Under the pieces are notes generated by a model, which saw only the letters and a program-made list of their open reading frames with translations, searched no databases and had not been told where the DNA came from. A program made the translations under genes and the position numbers. Positions 1 to 9,555 of a stretch of 41,972 bases of DNA are shown here, one piece after another. The stretch is taken from the NCBI GenBank assembly GCA_030040935.1, contig JASHSG010000036.1:1-41972 (forward strand), given 5' to 3'. The DNA comes from Acidobacteriaceae bacterium (GTDB lineage Bacteria; Acidobacteriota; Terriglobia; Terriglobales; Acidobacteriaceae). The number at the start of each line of letters is the position of its first letter. Within the stretch, counting starts at the first letter, position 1.

Positions 1-1114
1 CGGCTACGGGAACCTGGTGAGCCGCGTGGTGAACATGGTGCACAAGTACTTCGGCGGAGTTGTGCCGGAGGCGGGCGCGGAGACGCCGGCTGAAGCTGCG
101 CTGCGAGCGAAAGCGGAAGCGGCGATCACGGCGTTCGGGCCGGCGTTCGATGAGCTCAATTTTTCTGAAGCGCTCAAGAGCCTGTGGCTGCTGGTTGCCG
201 AAACCGACGGTTACCTGACGGCCAATGCGCCCTGGAAAAAGCCGGCGGAACGATCGAATGAGGAACATGCGAAGCACCAGGCCAGAGTGCTGGCGACGGC
301 GGCGGAGGCGATTCAGGTGATTACGGCGCTGGCCTATCCGGTCGTGCCGGAAGCTGCGTCCAAGGTATGGCAGCAGCTTGGACTGGGCCAGCTGGCGGAA
401 GCTGCGAAAAAGGTGTTTCTGAAAGATCTTGCGTGGGGCGGATTGAAGGCGGGGACGAAGTTCGGCGAGCCCGCACCGCTGTTTCCGCGCGCTGAGAAAG
501 AAGCGATCGAACATATGCGGAGTCTTGAGGACGAAAACAGCCAAAGCGCGGTGGAATCCGCGGCCGGCGGAAGTGCAGTGGAAGATGCGAAGGTGCCAGT
601 TGCGGCGCAGAAGAAGGAAGCGGCTTCACCCGCGAGAATGGCTGCGCCAAGGACTCCGGCGGCGATGCTAAAGCCGCCGGCTGCGGCGGCTGCGACTCCG
701 GCGCCGCAAGCACTTCAGCGCGTTGCCACGAGCGAGGGTACGGCGGTTGCGCCACAAGCAGCGGCGGAGGTCGCCACTCATGGGCCGCAGCACATTACGA
801 TCGACGACTTTGCCAAGGTGGAGCTGCGCGTGGCGCAGATTCTGGTTGCCGAGCGCGTGCCCAAGGCCGACAAGCTGCTGCGGCTTGAGGTGGACTTGGG
901 GACAGAAAAGCGGCAGATTCTGGCAGGGATCGCTGAGCACTACGATCCGGAAAAACTGGTTGGGCGGAGAATCGTTATTGTTGCGAACCTGGCGCCGCGA
1001 AAGATGCGTGGACTCGAGTCAAATGGAATGCTGCTGGCGGCTTCGCTCGAGGGCGGCGCGCCCGTGCTTGCTGGGTTCCTCGAAGATGTTCCTCTTGGCG
1101 CGCGCCTCAAGTAG
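1..1114 (+). CDS. metG: Methionyl-tRNA synthetase, C-terminal part (5'-truncated by window), with C-terminal tRNA-binding (EMAP/OB-fold) domain
   Basis: Frame is open from the window edge ([19 protein letters not shown], typical MetRS anticodon-binding domain start); C-terminus [36 protein letters not shown]...[15 protein letters not shown] is the classic MetG tRNA-binding domain. Confidence 0.95.
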   Translation, partial: GYGNLVSRVVNMVHKYFGGVVPEAGAETPAEAALRAKAEAAITAFGPAFDELNFSEALKSLWLLVAETDGYLTANAPWKKPAERSNEEHAKHQARVLATAAEAIQVITALAYPVVPEAASKVWQQLGLGQLAEAAKKVFLKDLAWGGLKAGTKFGEPAPLFPRAEKEAIEHMRSLEDENSQSAVESAAGGSAVEDAKVPVAAQKKEAASPARMAAPRTPAAMLKPPAAAAATPAPQALQRVATSEGTAVAPQAAAEVATHGPQHITIDDFAKVELRVAQILVAERVPKADKLLRLEVDLGTEKRQILAGIAEHYDPEKLVGRRIVIVANLAPRKMRGLESNGMLLAASLEGGAPVLAGFLEDVPLGARLK

Positions 1115-1208
1115 GCGCTCCGCGCCTTTGGGCCTCGGACCAGATGCTAATCAGTCTTGAGCAGAGACCTCGTGCCAGCGACTAGCGAGCGGCTGCTCCA
1201 CGCAAGGG

Positions 1209-1293
1209 TGGTGCGGAAGGCGGGACTTGAACCCGCAAGCCTTTTGGGCGCCAGCTCCTAAGGCTGGTGTGTTTGCCATTTCACCACTTCCGC
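1209..1293 (-). tRNA. tRNA-Leu(TAG), 3' CCA encoded
   Basis: Reverse complement GCGGAAGTGGTGAAATGGCAAACACACCAGCCTTAGGAGCTGGCGCC...GGTTCAAGTCCCGCCTTCCGCACCA: 7-bp acceptor stem, anticodon loop CTTAGGA (TAG), variable arm, T-loop GGTTCAAGTCC. Confidence 0.95.
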
Positions 1294-1420
1294 GCGGTGG
1301 GCAGCCTGGACAGGGCCCGGCCAATTCAAGTCTAGAGTCAAATTGCTGCAGGTGGCAATGCGCATGCGGGTTCCCGCCTTGCTGGCTCGGCCTGCCCCGC
1401 GAACACCGCTGCTGCCGGCG

Positions 1421-1924
1421 TTATTTTGCGCTGCGCGCGAAACTGCCGCTCTTGCCACCCGATTTGGACTCGAGCCGTATATCTCGAATGACGATGGCCT
1501 TGTCGAGCGCCTTGGTCATGTCGTAGACGGTGAGCGCAGCAACGGCGGCGGCGGTGAGGGCTTCCATTTCAACGCCGGTGGGGCCGGTTGTGGAAGCAGA
1601 CGACGTGATGCGCACACCGCCGCGGACGATAACAGCCTCAACGTCGACGTGCGTGAGCACGAGGGGATGGCACATGGGGATAAGATCTGAGGTGCGCTTG
1701 GCGGCCTGAATGCCCGCGAGGCGCGCGACCTCAAGGGGATTGCCTTTACGGTTGGACGGCAGAGCCGCAATGACGGCTGTCGAGAGCTCGACAAAGGCGG
1801 ACGCGGTGGCGTTGCGGCGCGTGGACTGCTTGGAGCTGACATCGACCATGGAGGCCTGGCCGGATTGGCGGAAATGCGAGAGACGCGAGGGTTTGCTGTT
1901 TACGGGCTGCGAAGATTTCGGCAT
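1421..1924 (-). CDS. moaC: Cyclic pyranopterin monophosphate synthase MoaC
   Basis: MVDVSSKQSTRRNATASAFV...KGNPLEVARLAGIQAAKRTSDLIPMCHPLVLTHVDVE...GVEMEALTAAAVAALTVYDMTKALDKAIVIRDIRLESKSGGKSG is diagnostic for MoaC; the start is set at MPKSSQ, just after the moeA stop. Confidence 0.95.
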   Translation of the reverse strand: MPKSSQPVNSKPSRLSHFRQSGQASMVDVSSKQSTRRNATASAFVELSTAVIAALPSNRKGNPLEVARLAGIQAAKRTSDLIPMCHPLVLTHVDVEAVIVRGGVRITSSASTTGPTGVEMEALTAAAVAALTVYDMTKALDKAIVIRDIRLESKSGGKSGSFARSAK

Positions 1925-1932
1925 AGAACTCC

Positions 1933-3267
1933 TCAGGGAAGCAGAATGCGGACAGTCGTGCCTGGGCGAAGGCGATGGGCGTCCTCGGGCACGGCCAGAA
2001 AACAGTTGGCGCGGGCCATAGCGGCCAGATCGCCCGAGCCCTGCCAGGGGACGAGCGCGACGGAAGGCTCGGAGCCGGCGAACGTGCACGTAGCGGGCAG
2101 AAAGCGCGTGAGGCCCGGTTTGGTTTTGACGTCTTCGGCGAGGTGCGCGAGCGCGAAGCGCGGGCCGAAATTCCGTCTCCCGGCGAGCGCGGCGATCAGA
2201 GGCGCGGCGAAGAGCAGGAAGGTGACGGCGGACGAGACAGGATTGCCGGGCAGCCCGAAGCAGTACTTCGTACGGCTCTCGTTTTGGGCGGGATTTGTAG
2301 AACCGCGGCGGAATTCAGCGAAGACCAGCGGCTTGCCGGGCTGGATGCGGACGCCGGTGAAGTGAAAGCGGGCTCCGGCGCGGATCAGTGCGGGCTCAAC
2401 GAGATCGAACTTGCCCGCGGAAACGCCTCCGGTGATGAGAAGAAGATCGGCGGCCCGAGCGCGGGCCAGTGCGGCATCGAGGGATTCGGCGGTGTCTCGG
2501 GCGATGGGCAGGATCCAAGGGTCGGCGCCGGCCGCGGTGACCATCGCGGCCAGCATGGCGCTCGATGAGTTTCGAATCTGGCTGGGACCGGGGGTTGAGC
2601 TGATGGGCACGAGCTCGTCGCCGGTGGAAAGGATGGCGACCCGCGGCCTGAGGAAGACCGGGAGCGAGTTCGAGCCGCAGGACGCGGCGAGAGCAATCTG
2701 TGCGGCGCCGATGAGGGAGCCGGGGGGGAGAAGTTTGTCGCCTTTGTGCGCCTGAGCGCCGCGGCCGACGATGTTCTCGCCTTTGCGAATCGTGCGCGAG
2801 GGCATAAGGCGGATGGCGCGGGCTGACGCGGCGCCGGATTCTTCGGCCGGTGCGCCAGATTCTATAGTGTGTTCCAGCATGATCACGGCATCGGCGCCCG
2901 AGGGTATGGGCGCGCCGGTCATGATCTCCCAGGCTGCGCCGCGCGGGAGCGGGCCGGAAGAAGCTTGCCCGGCGCGAGTTGTGCCGGCCACGCTGAGGGG
3001 ACGATGCGTGGAGGCTTCAGCGGCGCGGCAGGCGAATCCGTCGCGCGTAGAACGGGCAAACGGAGGCTGTTCGGCATCGGCAAGGAGGGGTTCGGCCAGC
3101 ACGCGGCCGATGGCCTGATTGAGCCTGACACGCTCGATGCCCGAACTACGCTGGCCAGTGTGAAGCCGGACGACTTTCGCGGCGCAGGAGGTGACCAGCG
3201 CGGCAGCCTCGTCGAAACCCGGCAGTGCGGGGCTGAACAATCTGGAGCTGAGGCGCGCCGGACTCAT
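1933..3267 (-). CDS. moeA: Molybdopterin molybdenumtransferase MoeA
   Basis: QPPFARSTRDGFACRA, GAAWEIMTGAPIPSGADAVIMLE, RPRVAILSTGDELV, LLITGGVSAGKFDLVEPAL, GKPLVFAEF, GLPGNPVSSAVTF motifs; start chosen at MSPARL. Confidence 0.93.
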   Translation of the reverse strand: MSPARLSSRLFSPALPGFDEAAALVTSCAAKVVRLHTGQRSSGIERVRLNQAIGRVLAEPLLADAEQPPFARSTRDGFACRAAEASTHRPLSVAGTTRAGQASSGPLPRGAAWEIMTGAPIPSGADAVIMLEHTIESGAPAEESGAASARAIRLMPSRTIRKGENIVGRGAQAHKGDKLLPPGSLIGAAQIALAASCGSNSLPVFLRPRVAILSTGDELVPISSTPGPSQIRNSSSAMLAAMVTAAGADPWILPIARDTAESLDAALARARAADLLLITGGVSAGKFDLVEPALIRAGARFHFTGVRIQPGKPLVFAEFRRGSTNPAQNESRTKYCFGLPGNPVSSAVTFLLFAAPLIAALAGRRNFGPRFALAHLAEDVKTKPGLTRFLPATCTFAGSEPSVALVPWQGSGDLAAMARANCFLAVPEDAHRLRPGTTVRILLP

Positions 3268-3301
3268 GGAATGGATTGTAGAGGTTCGGAGAACCAGCGC
3301 G

Positions 3302-4579
3302 TTATGGCTGAGAGTCCGAATTGGCGGGAGTTGAAGTGGGCGAGGACGAGCGGGCTGGATCGGCAGAGGATGGCGCTGGGCCGGGGGGCACGATGTCTTC
3401 GCCTGCCCGCTCGAGAATGGCGGTAGCATCAGCGGCGTGGGGTCCGGTGGGGGCCAGCTGCAGGTACTTGCGAAAAGCATCGGCGCAACCCGGCGGCAAA
3501 ACCAACTTTTGGGTGTCGGGATCGACACGGGCGTCCTGGGCGAGGCCCACAGCTTTGATGTAGTAAAGGAGGGCCTGATCCGGATCTGCCTTTATGGCGA
3601 CACCAGCAGCGTCGATTTGCGCAGAAAAGTTCTTCGTCTCATAGAAGATCAGGGCTTGATTGCGGAGGTACATGGCGGCATTCGACGGATCGGCCTTTGC
3701 GGCGGCGTCAAATGCGGCATTGGCTTCGTCGACCAAAAGGGTCCGTGCATAGACCTCGCCCAAGCCGGCCTGGGCCGCGCCTATGACGTCTGGCCGAGGC
3801 GGATCGGCCTCTTGCCCAAGGTCGAGCGCCTTTTTGAAGTTGGCTTCCGCGTCCAGGTATTTCTCAAGCGCAGTTTCGGCGCGCGCCAGAGCGATCCAGA
3901 GCACAGGCTCGCCGGGATCTGCAGCTGCGTCCCTGGTCATCAGGGTTTCGATTTCGGCCAGCCTGGCATTCTCGATCTCAGCGGTCATTTCATCAACGTC
4001 GCCAGGGCTGGCGGCAGCGCCGAGGTTCTGCGCGGCAGTAACGCGCGCATCCTCCGCAGCATGGAAGTCAAGATTCACGATTCTCAGGTCGGCCTCGATG
4101 GCTGCGTTATCGCGTTTGGCGTCGGAGGCGGCCGCGACATTTGCCTCGGACAACTCATGTAACGCCCTTTGCTGGTCAGGCGAAAGCCTGGCAATGAACT
4201 CGGGGCGAGTCATATCCATGTCCTGCGCCGTATCCTGTCCCGCGACGATTTGGACACCGCTGATGTAATCGACGATTTTGCCTTGCGGCGTATCGGGCGC
4301 GCGGTAGACCACCATGTATTCACCCGGAGGCGCCTGACCGGAGTAGTCGCCCGAAGCCGCGACGGGAAAGTTGTAGCCTAGCGTTACTCCGCCGTCTACG
4401 GAGAGGCTGACCGTGCCGTCCTTCTGAGGCACTCCTGAAGGATTGATGACACGGCCGTGGATTCTGCCCAGGCCAGGGGCCGCCTGCGCTGAGGCGAACA
4501 GAAAGGGGGCGAAGAGCAGGCCAGCGAGGGCGGAGACGCTGGCCAAGGCCGAAAGGCGCGCCGGAATCCCAGAACTCAT
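3302..4579 (-). CDS. Secreted protein with carboxypeptidase-regulatory-like N-terminal domain and TPR repeats (paralogue of the 4666-5883 product)
   Basis: Signal peptide (LFAPFLFASAQA); GRIHGRVINPSGVPQKDGTVSLSVDGG...GEYMVVYRAPDTPQGK beta-sandwich; TPR-like helices (EPVLWIALARAETALEKYLDAEANFKKALDL). Confidence 0.85.
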   Translation of the reverse strand: MSSGIPARLSALASVSALAGLLFAPFLFASAQAAPGLGRIHGRVINPSGVPQKDGTVSLSVDGGVTLGYNFPVAASGDYSGQAPPGEYMVVYRAPDTPQGKIVDYISGVQIVAGQDTAQDMDMTRPEFIARLSPDQQRALHELSEANVAAASDAKRDNAAIEADLRIVNLDFHAAEDARVTAAQNLGAAASPGDVDEMTAEIENARLAEIETLMTRDAAADPGEPVLWIALARAETALEKYLDAEANFKKALDLGQEADPPRPDVIGAAQAGLGEVYARTLLVDEANAAFDAAAKADPSNAAMYLRNQALIFYETKNFSAQIDAAGVAIKADPDQALLYYIKAVGLAQDARVDPDTQKLVLPPGCADAFRKYLQLAPTGPHAADATAILERAGEDIVPPGPAPSSADPARSSSPTSTPANSDSQP

Positions 4580-4609
4580 GCAATGAATTGTAGTGGGTGG
4601 CGATCTGCG

Positions 4610-4642
4610 AAAAAAGGCGCCCGCACGGCGGACGCCTTTTGT
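4610..4642 (-). terminator. Intrinsic terminator downstream of the 4666-5883 gene (possibly bidirectional)
   Basis: Reverse-complement AAAAGGCGTCCG-CCGTG-CGGGCGCCTTTTTT: about 12-bp stem with one mismatch, then a T-tract. Confidence 0.8.
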
Positions 4643-4665
4643 GGCAGCTCGTTCGAGCGGACCGC

Positions 4666-5883
4666 CTAATGGGACTTGGACGCCTTGTAGGAGGAGCTGA
4701 CCTTCTCTCCCGCCTGCTGCAAAATCCCGGCAACCTCGTTGGCATAGGCGCCGTCGGGTGCGAGCTCAAGATACTTCTCATAGGCCGCAACGCAATCGGG
4801 AGGCAAAACGATGCGCTGGGTCTTGGGATCGATGGTGGCGCTGGCGACCAAACCCTGGCCCTTGATGTAGTAGAGGATGGCCTGATTCGGGTCGATCTTG
4901 ATGGCCTCATCGGCTGCAGCCGCCTCGGCGGCGTTATTGTTTTCCTGATAGAAGATAACGGCCTCGTTTCTCAGGAAGAGGGGTGCGTCGGTTGGATCGG
5001 CCTTGGCAGCTGCGTCATAGGCAGCATTGGCCTCAGGAACCTTGCCTTGACGCGCGTAGATTTCGCCCAGGCCGGCGTTGGCCTGCCCAATCACGGCCAT
5101 CCGCGGTTTCTTCGAGGCGGACTCTAAATCAAGCGCCTTTTTGTAGGAGGCGATCGCGTCGTCGTAGTCCTTGAGCCCAGCCTGAGCAAACCCCAGGTTG
5201 ACCCACAGCAAAGCCTCGTCCGGCTTCAGCCCCGTGTCCTTGGTCATCAAGCTCTGGATGTCGGTGTATTTGGCAGTTTTAATTTCGTTGACCTTGGCGT
5301 CAAGATCGGCTTTTGAAGCATTGGGGCCGAGCTGCTGCGCCGCAGTCCCAGATGCGCCGTCCAGGTCTTTCTTGTCCTGACTAACAGCTCTCAGGTCGGC
5401 ATTCAGGGCGTTAATCAGCTGGTTCGCCTTGAGGGCCTCAGAATTCTGCTTCTTAAGTTCGTCGAGTTGCCTTTTTTCATCCGCAGTCATGTTGTTGATG
5501 TAGTCCTGCCGCGACATATCGTCGTCCTGATCGAGATCCTGTCCGGCGACAATTTTGATTCCGCGGATGGAGTCGACCATCTTCCCCTCGGGAGTGTCGG
5601 CCGCGCGATAGACCAGTGTGTACGTTCCGGGCTTTGCTTCGCCTGAATAGTTGCCTGTGGAATCAACCGGGAAAGTGAAGTCCAGAGTATGACCTCCATC
5701 GGTCGAGAGGCTAACCGTGCCACCCCCTTGGGGTTGGCCGGTCGGATTTATCACCTGGCCGTGGATCTTGCCCATTTTGTCGGAAGGCTGGGACGGAGCC
5801 TGTGCCGGAGCGGGCGGAGGAGCCAATGCGAGCAGGACCGGCAAAGCGGATAGACCCAGCAAAAGAGAAAAAACGCGTTTCAT
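4666..5883 (-). CDS. Secreted protein with carboxypeptidase-regulatory-like N-terminal domain and TPR repeats
   Basis: MKRVFSLLLGLSALPVLLALAPPPAPAQA signal peptide; GKIHGQVINPTGQPQGGGTVSLSTDGG...; TPRs EALLWVNLGFAQAGLKDYDDAIASYKKALDLE; aligns along its full length with the 3302-4579 product. Confidence 0.87.
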   Translation of the reverse strand: MKRVFSLLLGLSALPVLLALAPPPAPAQAPSQPSDKMGKIHGQVINPTGQPQGGGTVSLSTDGGHTLDFTFPVDSTGNYSGEAKPGTYTLVYRAADTPEGKMVDSIRGIKIVAGQDLDQDDDMSRQDYINNMTADEKRQLDELKKQNSEALKANQLINALNADLRAVSQDKKDLDGASGTAAQQLGPNASKADLDAKVNEIKTAKYTDIQSLMTKDTGLKPDEALLWVNLGFAQAGLKDYDDAIASYKKALDLESASKKPRMAVIGQANAGLGEIYARQGKVPEANAAYDAAAKADPTDAPLFLRNEAVIFYQENNNAAEAAAADEAIKIDPNQAILYYIKGQGLVASATIDPKTQRIVLPPDCVAAYEKYLELAPDGAYANEVAGILQQAGEKVSSSYKASKSH

Positions 5884-6437
5884 GTCATCTCCTTGAGAGG
5901 AGCGGGAGGGGTGCTGCCCGCAGTCTCTAAAAAAATTCAAATTACAAGTGCACAGCGGCAGACGAACTTAGGAAGCCGCCGGAAGACCGTCGAAACGATG
6001 GAGAGCAAGGAAAACCTCGCGACAGCCCAGACGCCGTTTTCCCAGCCGAGCGGACAGGTGCAAAGGCGCGTGTCAATGCCGCCCGGCATATTTCCAGCAA
6101 AACCAACGTTAAATCCAACCCAGCGCCCCGCACAAGGGGATTTGAGCGGTTCCACAATTTACGCGTCCCTTCTAAGCTCCTCCAGTGTCGCCATTTCCTC
6201 AAGAAATGCCACCCGGCGGTTGCGCTCCCGGGAAACTGCAATTTTGGAGGCACACAAAATCGGATCATCGAAAACGGGCAATGGAGATGACCGCGCCAAA
6301 CAATGCAGACGATGGTGGAGGCCGGCAGGCCAGAGACTTACCCAGAACGCCGTCCAACGCCTCGTGGATTAACGATTGCAATGGTAGTTCGTCAGCAGCG
6401 AGGCCGCGTGTGGCGCGGATCACACTAGAATTCTGGT

Positions 6438-6947
6438 ATGAGCATTGTGATTCGCAAGGCAACCGCCGAGGATGCGGTTCAGATTCTGGAGTTTGTTCGC
6501 GCGTTGGCAGCCTTTGAACGCGCACCGGATGCGGTGACGGCGACTGTGGAAGGCCTGATTCGAGATGGCTTCGGGCCGCATCCGTTTTTTGAATGCCTGA
6601 TTGCCCAATGCGACGGCCAGGCGGCGGGATTCGCATTTTATTTCTTCAACTACTCGACGTGGGCGGGACGGCCGGGCATCTACGTCGAGGATCTCTTTGT
6701 GCTGCCTGAGTACAGGAGGCTGGGTATCGGAAAGGGGTTGTTGAAGCGGGTGGCTGCGATTGCGCTGGAAAACGGCTGCCGGCGCCTGCAATGGGAGGTC
6801 CTGGACTGGAACACCCCCGCGATCGACTTTTATCGCGCCATGGGCGCCGAATTTCTGGATGAATGGCGGAATGTCCGCCTGAGCGGCGAGGCGCTGGATC
6901 GGCTGGCCACCTGCAGTGATCCAGGCGTTGCCGGCGCCGGACGATGA
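6438..6947 (+). CDS. GNAT-family N-acetyltransferase
   Basis: MSIVIRKATAEDAVQILEFVRALAAFERAPDAV...GIYVEDLFVLPEYRRLGIGKGLLKRVAAIALENGCRRLQWEVLDWNTPAIDFYRAMGA: canonical GNAT motif A (RxxGxG) and motif B. Confidence 0.93.
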   Translation: MSIVIRKATAEDAVQILEFVRALAAFERAPDAVTATVEGLIRDGFGPHPFFECLIAQCDGQAAGFAFYFFNYSTWAGRPGIYVEDLFVLPEYRRLGIGKGLLKRVAAIALENGCRRLQWEVLDWNTPAIDFYRAMGAEFLDEWRNVRLSGEALDRLATCSDPGVAGAGR

Positions 6948-6948
6948 G

Positions 6949-8331
6949 ATGACGAGAATTCGCGTGATCGGAGCGGGATTGGCTGGGCCAGAGGCGGCGC
7001 TGACGGCCGCACGGCTGGGCTGCGAAGTCGATCTCTACGAGATGCGCGCGATCGTGCACGGCAAGCCTCGATTGACGCCAGCGCACCAGACCACGGAGTT
7101 CGGCGAGCTGGTGTGCTCGAATTCGCTGAAAAGCGAGTCGGAGAACACTGCGCCGTGGTTGCTGAAGCAGGAGATGCGGCGGGCGGGATCGACACTGATG
7201 CGAATCGCGGATGAGACAGCCGTGCCCGCCGGACATGCGCTGGCTGTGGATCGCGTGGAGTTTTCGCGCCGGATTACAGAGGCCATCGCTGCGCAAGCGA
7301 AGATTCGCGTAATCCGGGAAGAGGTGACAAGCCTAAGCCCGGGTTTGGTCGAGGGCCGGAACGGTGCGACGCACTGCACGATTGTGGCGACCGGGCCGCT
7401 CACGTCGGATGCGCTAAGCCGGGAGATTGAGCGGCTGGCGGGCTCCGGGCATCTCGCGTTTTACGATTCGATCTCGCCGATCGTTGAAGCCGAGTCGATC
7501 GAGATGAATCGCGTTTACTTTGCGGCCCGATGGGACAAGGGAACGGCGGATTATGTCAACTGTCCCATGGACCGCAGTGAGTATGAGCGGTTTTTGAATG
7601 CGCTGCTCGCGGCCGAGCCCGCAGAAGAAAAGGCGTGGGAAAAACTCGACTACTTCGAGGGCTGCCTTCCCATCGAGGAGCTGGCCAGGCGGGGGCGTGA
7701 CACCCTGCGCTTTGGTCCGATGAAGCCGGTGGGCCTGCGCGATCCGCGGACGGGCAAGACCCCGTGGGCGGTGGTGCAGTTGCGCAAGGAGAATCTGCGC
7801 GCCGACAGCTACAACCTGGTCGGATTCCAGAACCACTTGAAGTTTGGCGAGCAGGCGCGGGTGCTGCGGCTGATTCCGGGCCTCGAAAATGCGCGCTTCC
7901 TGCGCTACGGGCAGATTCACCGCAACACGTATATTTGTGCTCCAGCGCTCCTCGACCAATGCCTGCGCCTGAAAAGCGCTCCGGTAATCATGTTTGCCGG
8001 GCAGATTTGCGGGGTGGAGGGGTATACCGAGTCGATTGCGTCAGGCATGCTGGCGGGGATTTATGCGGCGGCCCTGTCGCGAGGCGAGGAACCTGTGCCC
8101 TTGCCGCGCGCGACGGCCCTTGGATCACTGGTTCACTACGTCACGCACGCGGATGCGAGGAGCTTTCAACCCGCCAACATCACCTTCGACTTGCTGGAGC
8201 CTTTGGACGATGAGACGCGGCGGCGAGTTCGGGACAAGAAGGAGCGGCACCGCGTGCAATGCGAGCGAGCGCTCGCGGCGTTTGAAGATTGGCGGGCGGC
8301 GACCGGGCATCCGGCATTGGAACCGCGCTAG
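6949..8331 (+). CDS. trmFO: Methylenetetrahydrofolate--tRNA-(uracil-5-)-methyltransferase TrmFO
   Basis: IRVIGAGLAGPEAALTAARLGCEVDLYEMR...TPAHQTTEFGELVCSNSLKS; YVNCPMDRSEYERF; FEGCLPIEELARRGRDTLRFGPMKPVGL; FAGQICGVEGYTESIASGMLAG. Start set at ATG 6949 rather than 6916, which overlaps the GNAT gene. Confidence 0.95.
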   Translation: MTRIRVIGAGLAGPEAALTAARLGCEVDLYEMRAIVHGKPRLTPAHQTTEFGELVCSNSLKSESENTAPWLLKQEMRRAGSTLMRIADETAVPAGHALAVDRVEFSRRITEAIAAQAKIRVIREEVTSLSPGLVEGRNGATHCTIVATGPLTSDALSREIERLAGSGHLAFYDSISPIVEAESIEMNRVYFAARWDKGTADYVNCPMDRSEYERFLNALLAAEPAEEKAWEKLDYFEGCLPIEELARRGRDTLRFGPMKPVGLRDPRTGKTPWAVVQLRKENLRADSYNLVGFQNHLKFGEQARVLRLIPGLENARFLRYGQIHRNTYICAPALLDQCLRLKSAPVIMFAGQICGVEGYTESIASGMLAGIYAAALSRGEEPVPLPRATALGSLVHYVTHADARSFQPANITFDLLEPLDDETRRRVRDKKERHRVQCERALAAFEDWRAATGHPALEPR

Positions 8332-8382
8332 CAGAGTTTACGTACCTGTGTTTACGCTCGGCCCTCCCCCGAAAGGAATGTT

Positions 8383-9435
8383 ATGCAGCCCGTCACCGCA
8401 GTCGATTCCATTGCGCCTGCCATCGAGCGCACCAGGGAATTCCTCTTCAGGCCTTTCAAATGGAGCACCTATTTGAAGCTGGGGCTGGTGGCGATCATTA
8501 CTGAAGGACTGGGGGAAAACTTTCATTCGCCGCACCTGAGTCATGGTGAAGGAGGCGGCCGATTTCATGCAACGACGGCATTGCCGTCGTTCCACCCCGC
8601 CCCCGGTTCGATTGCGATTGTCGCGGCGTCTGTTGCGCTGGCAATTGTACTGTCGCTTTTTATTTTCTATCTGATCACGCGCCTGCGGTTCGCGTTTTTT
8701 TATTCGCTCGTTCACAGCGTGAAAGAGATCGGACCGGGGTGGCGGCTCTATCGAGCGCAGGCGTCGCGGTTTTTCCGGCTCAACATTGTTGTGGGAATCT
8801 GCTTCATGCTGCTGATGGCGCTGATGGCGCTTCCATTCGCAGCCGGATTCTGGCGGCTCTATCAATTGAGCCAGCAGGGCGGCCACCTGGAGATCGGACT
8901 CATGTTGGCCGTTATCTTGCCGTTGATTCCGATCGTCATTTTGCTGGCGGCCGCCTGCGTTCTGACCGATGTGATTCTGCGCGACTGGATGATGCCGCAT
9001 ATGGCGATGGACGACGCGACGGCGGGCGAAGCATGGCGGCAGGTGCGGGCGCGGATCACAGCCGAGAAGAAGCAATTCATTGTTTACGCGATCCTGCGCG
9101 TGGTTTTGCCGACGATCGCGGCGATCGGAGTGTTCCTGCTGCTCGCTCTTCCCGGGTTCATGCTGGCTGGCATTGTTGCGGCGATCGAGTTCGGTGTCTA
9201 CTCGGCGTTCTCAGGCGCGACCGGGGTATCGTGGCTGGTGGGCGTGGTTGTCGAGATATTCTTCGGCGTGGTGGCATTTGTCTTCGCGTTGTTGGCGAGC
9301 ATCTGCGTCGGTGGTCCTTTGAGCACGGGCGCCCGCGAGTATGCCCTGATCTTCTACGGCGGCCGTTACAAGACGCTCGGCGACGTTCTTTACCCGGCGC
9401 AGGCGATCGCCGGCGGATCGAGCCGGCCGGCCTGA
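8383..9435 (+). CDS. Multi-pass integral membrane protein of unknown function
   Basis: MQPVTAVDSIAPAIERTREFLFRPFKWSTYLKLGLVAI followed by several long hydrophobic segments (IAIVAASVALAIVLSLFIFYL, LNIVVGICFMLLMALMALPF, LMLAVILPLIPIVILLAAACVL, ...). Confidence 0.8.
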   Translation: MQPVTAVDSIAPAIERTREFLFRPFKWSTYLKLGLVAIITEGLGENFHSPHLSHGEGGGRFHATTALPSFHPAPGSIAIVAASVALAIVLSLFIFYLITRLRFAFFYSLVHSVKEIGPGWRLYRAQASRFFRLNIVVGICFMLLMALMALPFAAGFWRLYQLSQQGGHLEIGLMLAVILPLIPIVILLAAACVLTDVILRDWMMPHMAMDDATAGEAWRQVRARITAEKKQFIVYAILRVVLPTIAAIGVFLLLALPGFMLAGIVAAIEFGVYSAFSGATGVSWLVGVVVEIFFGVVAFVFALLASICVGGPLSTGAREYALIFYGGRYKTLGDVLYPAQAIAGGSSRPA

Positions 9436-9555
9436 CGCGACCCCGAGAACACGACCTGGAACCTTTTCGCTTCCTCCCGTGTCGAAGAGAAGGAGCGTCA
9501 GCGACGCGGCCAGCGGCGCGTGAACGTGTACCCTGAAGGCTGGGGAAGCCGGCGA

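Noticed and set aside
7414-7959. 181-aa minus-strand ORF inside trmFO
   Set aside because: Antisense to highly conserved TrmFO motifs.
8338-9075. 245-aa minus-strand ORF opposite the membrane protein gene
   Set aside because: Arg/Gln/Asn-rich antisense artefact; the sense frame has clean TM segments.
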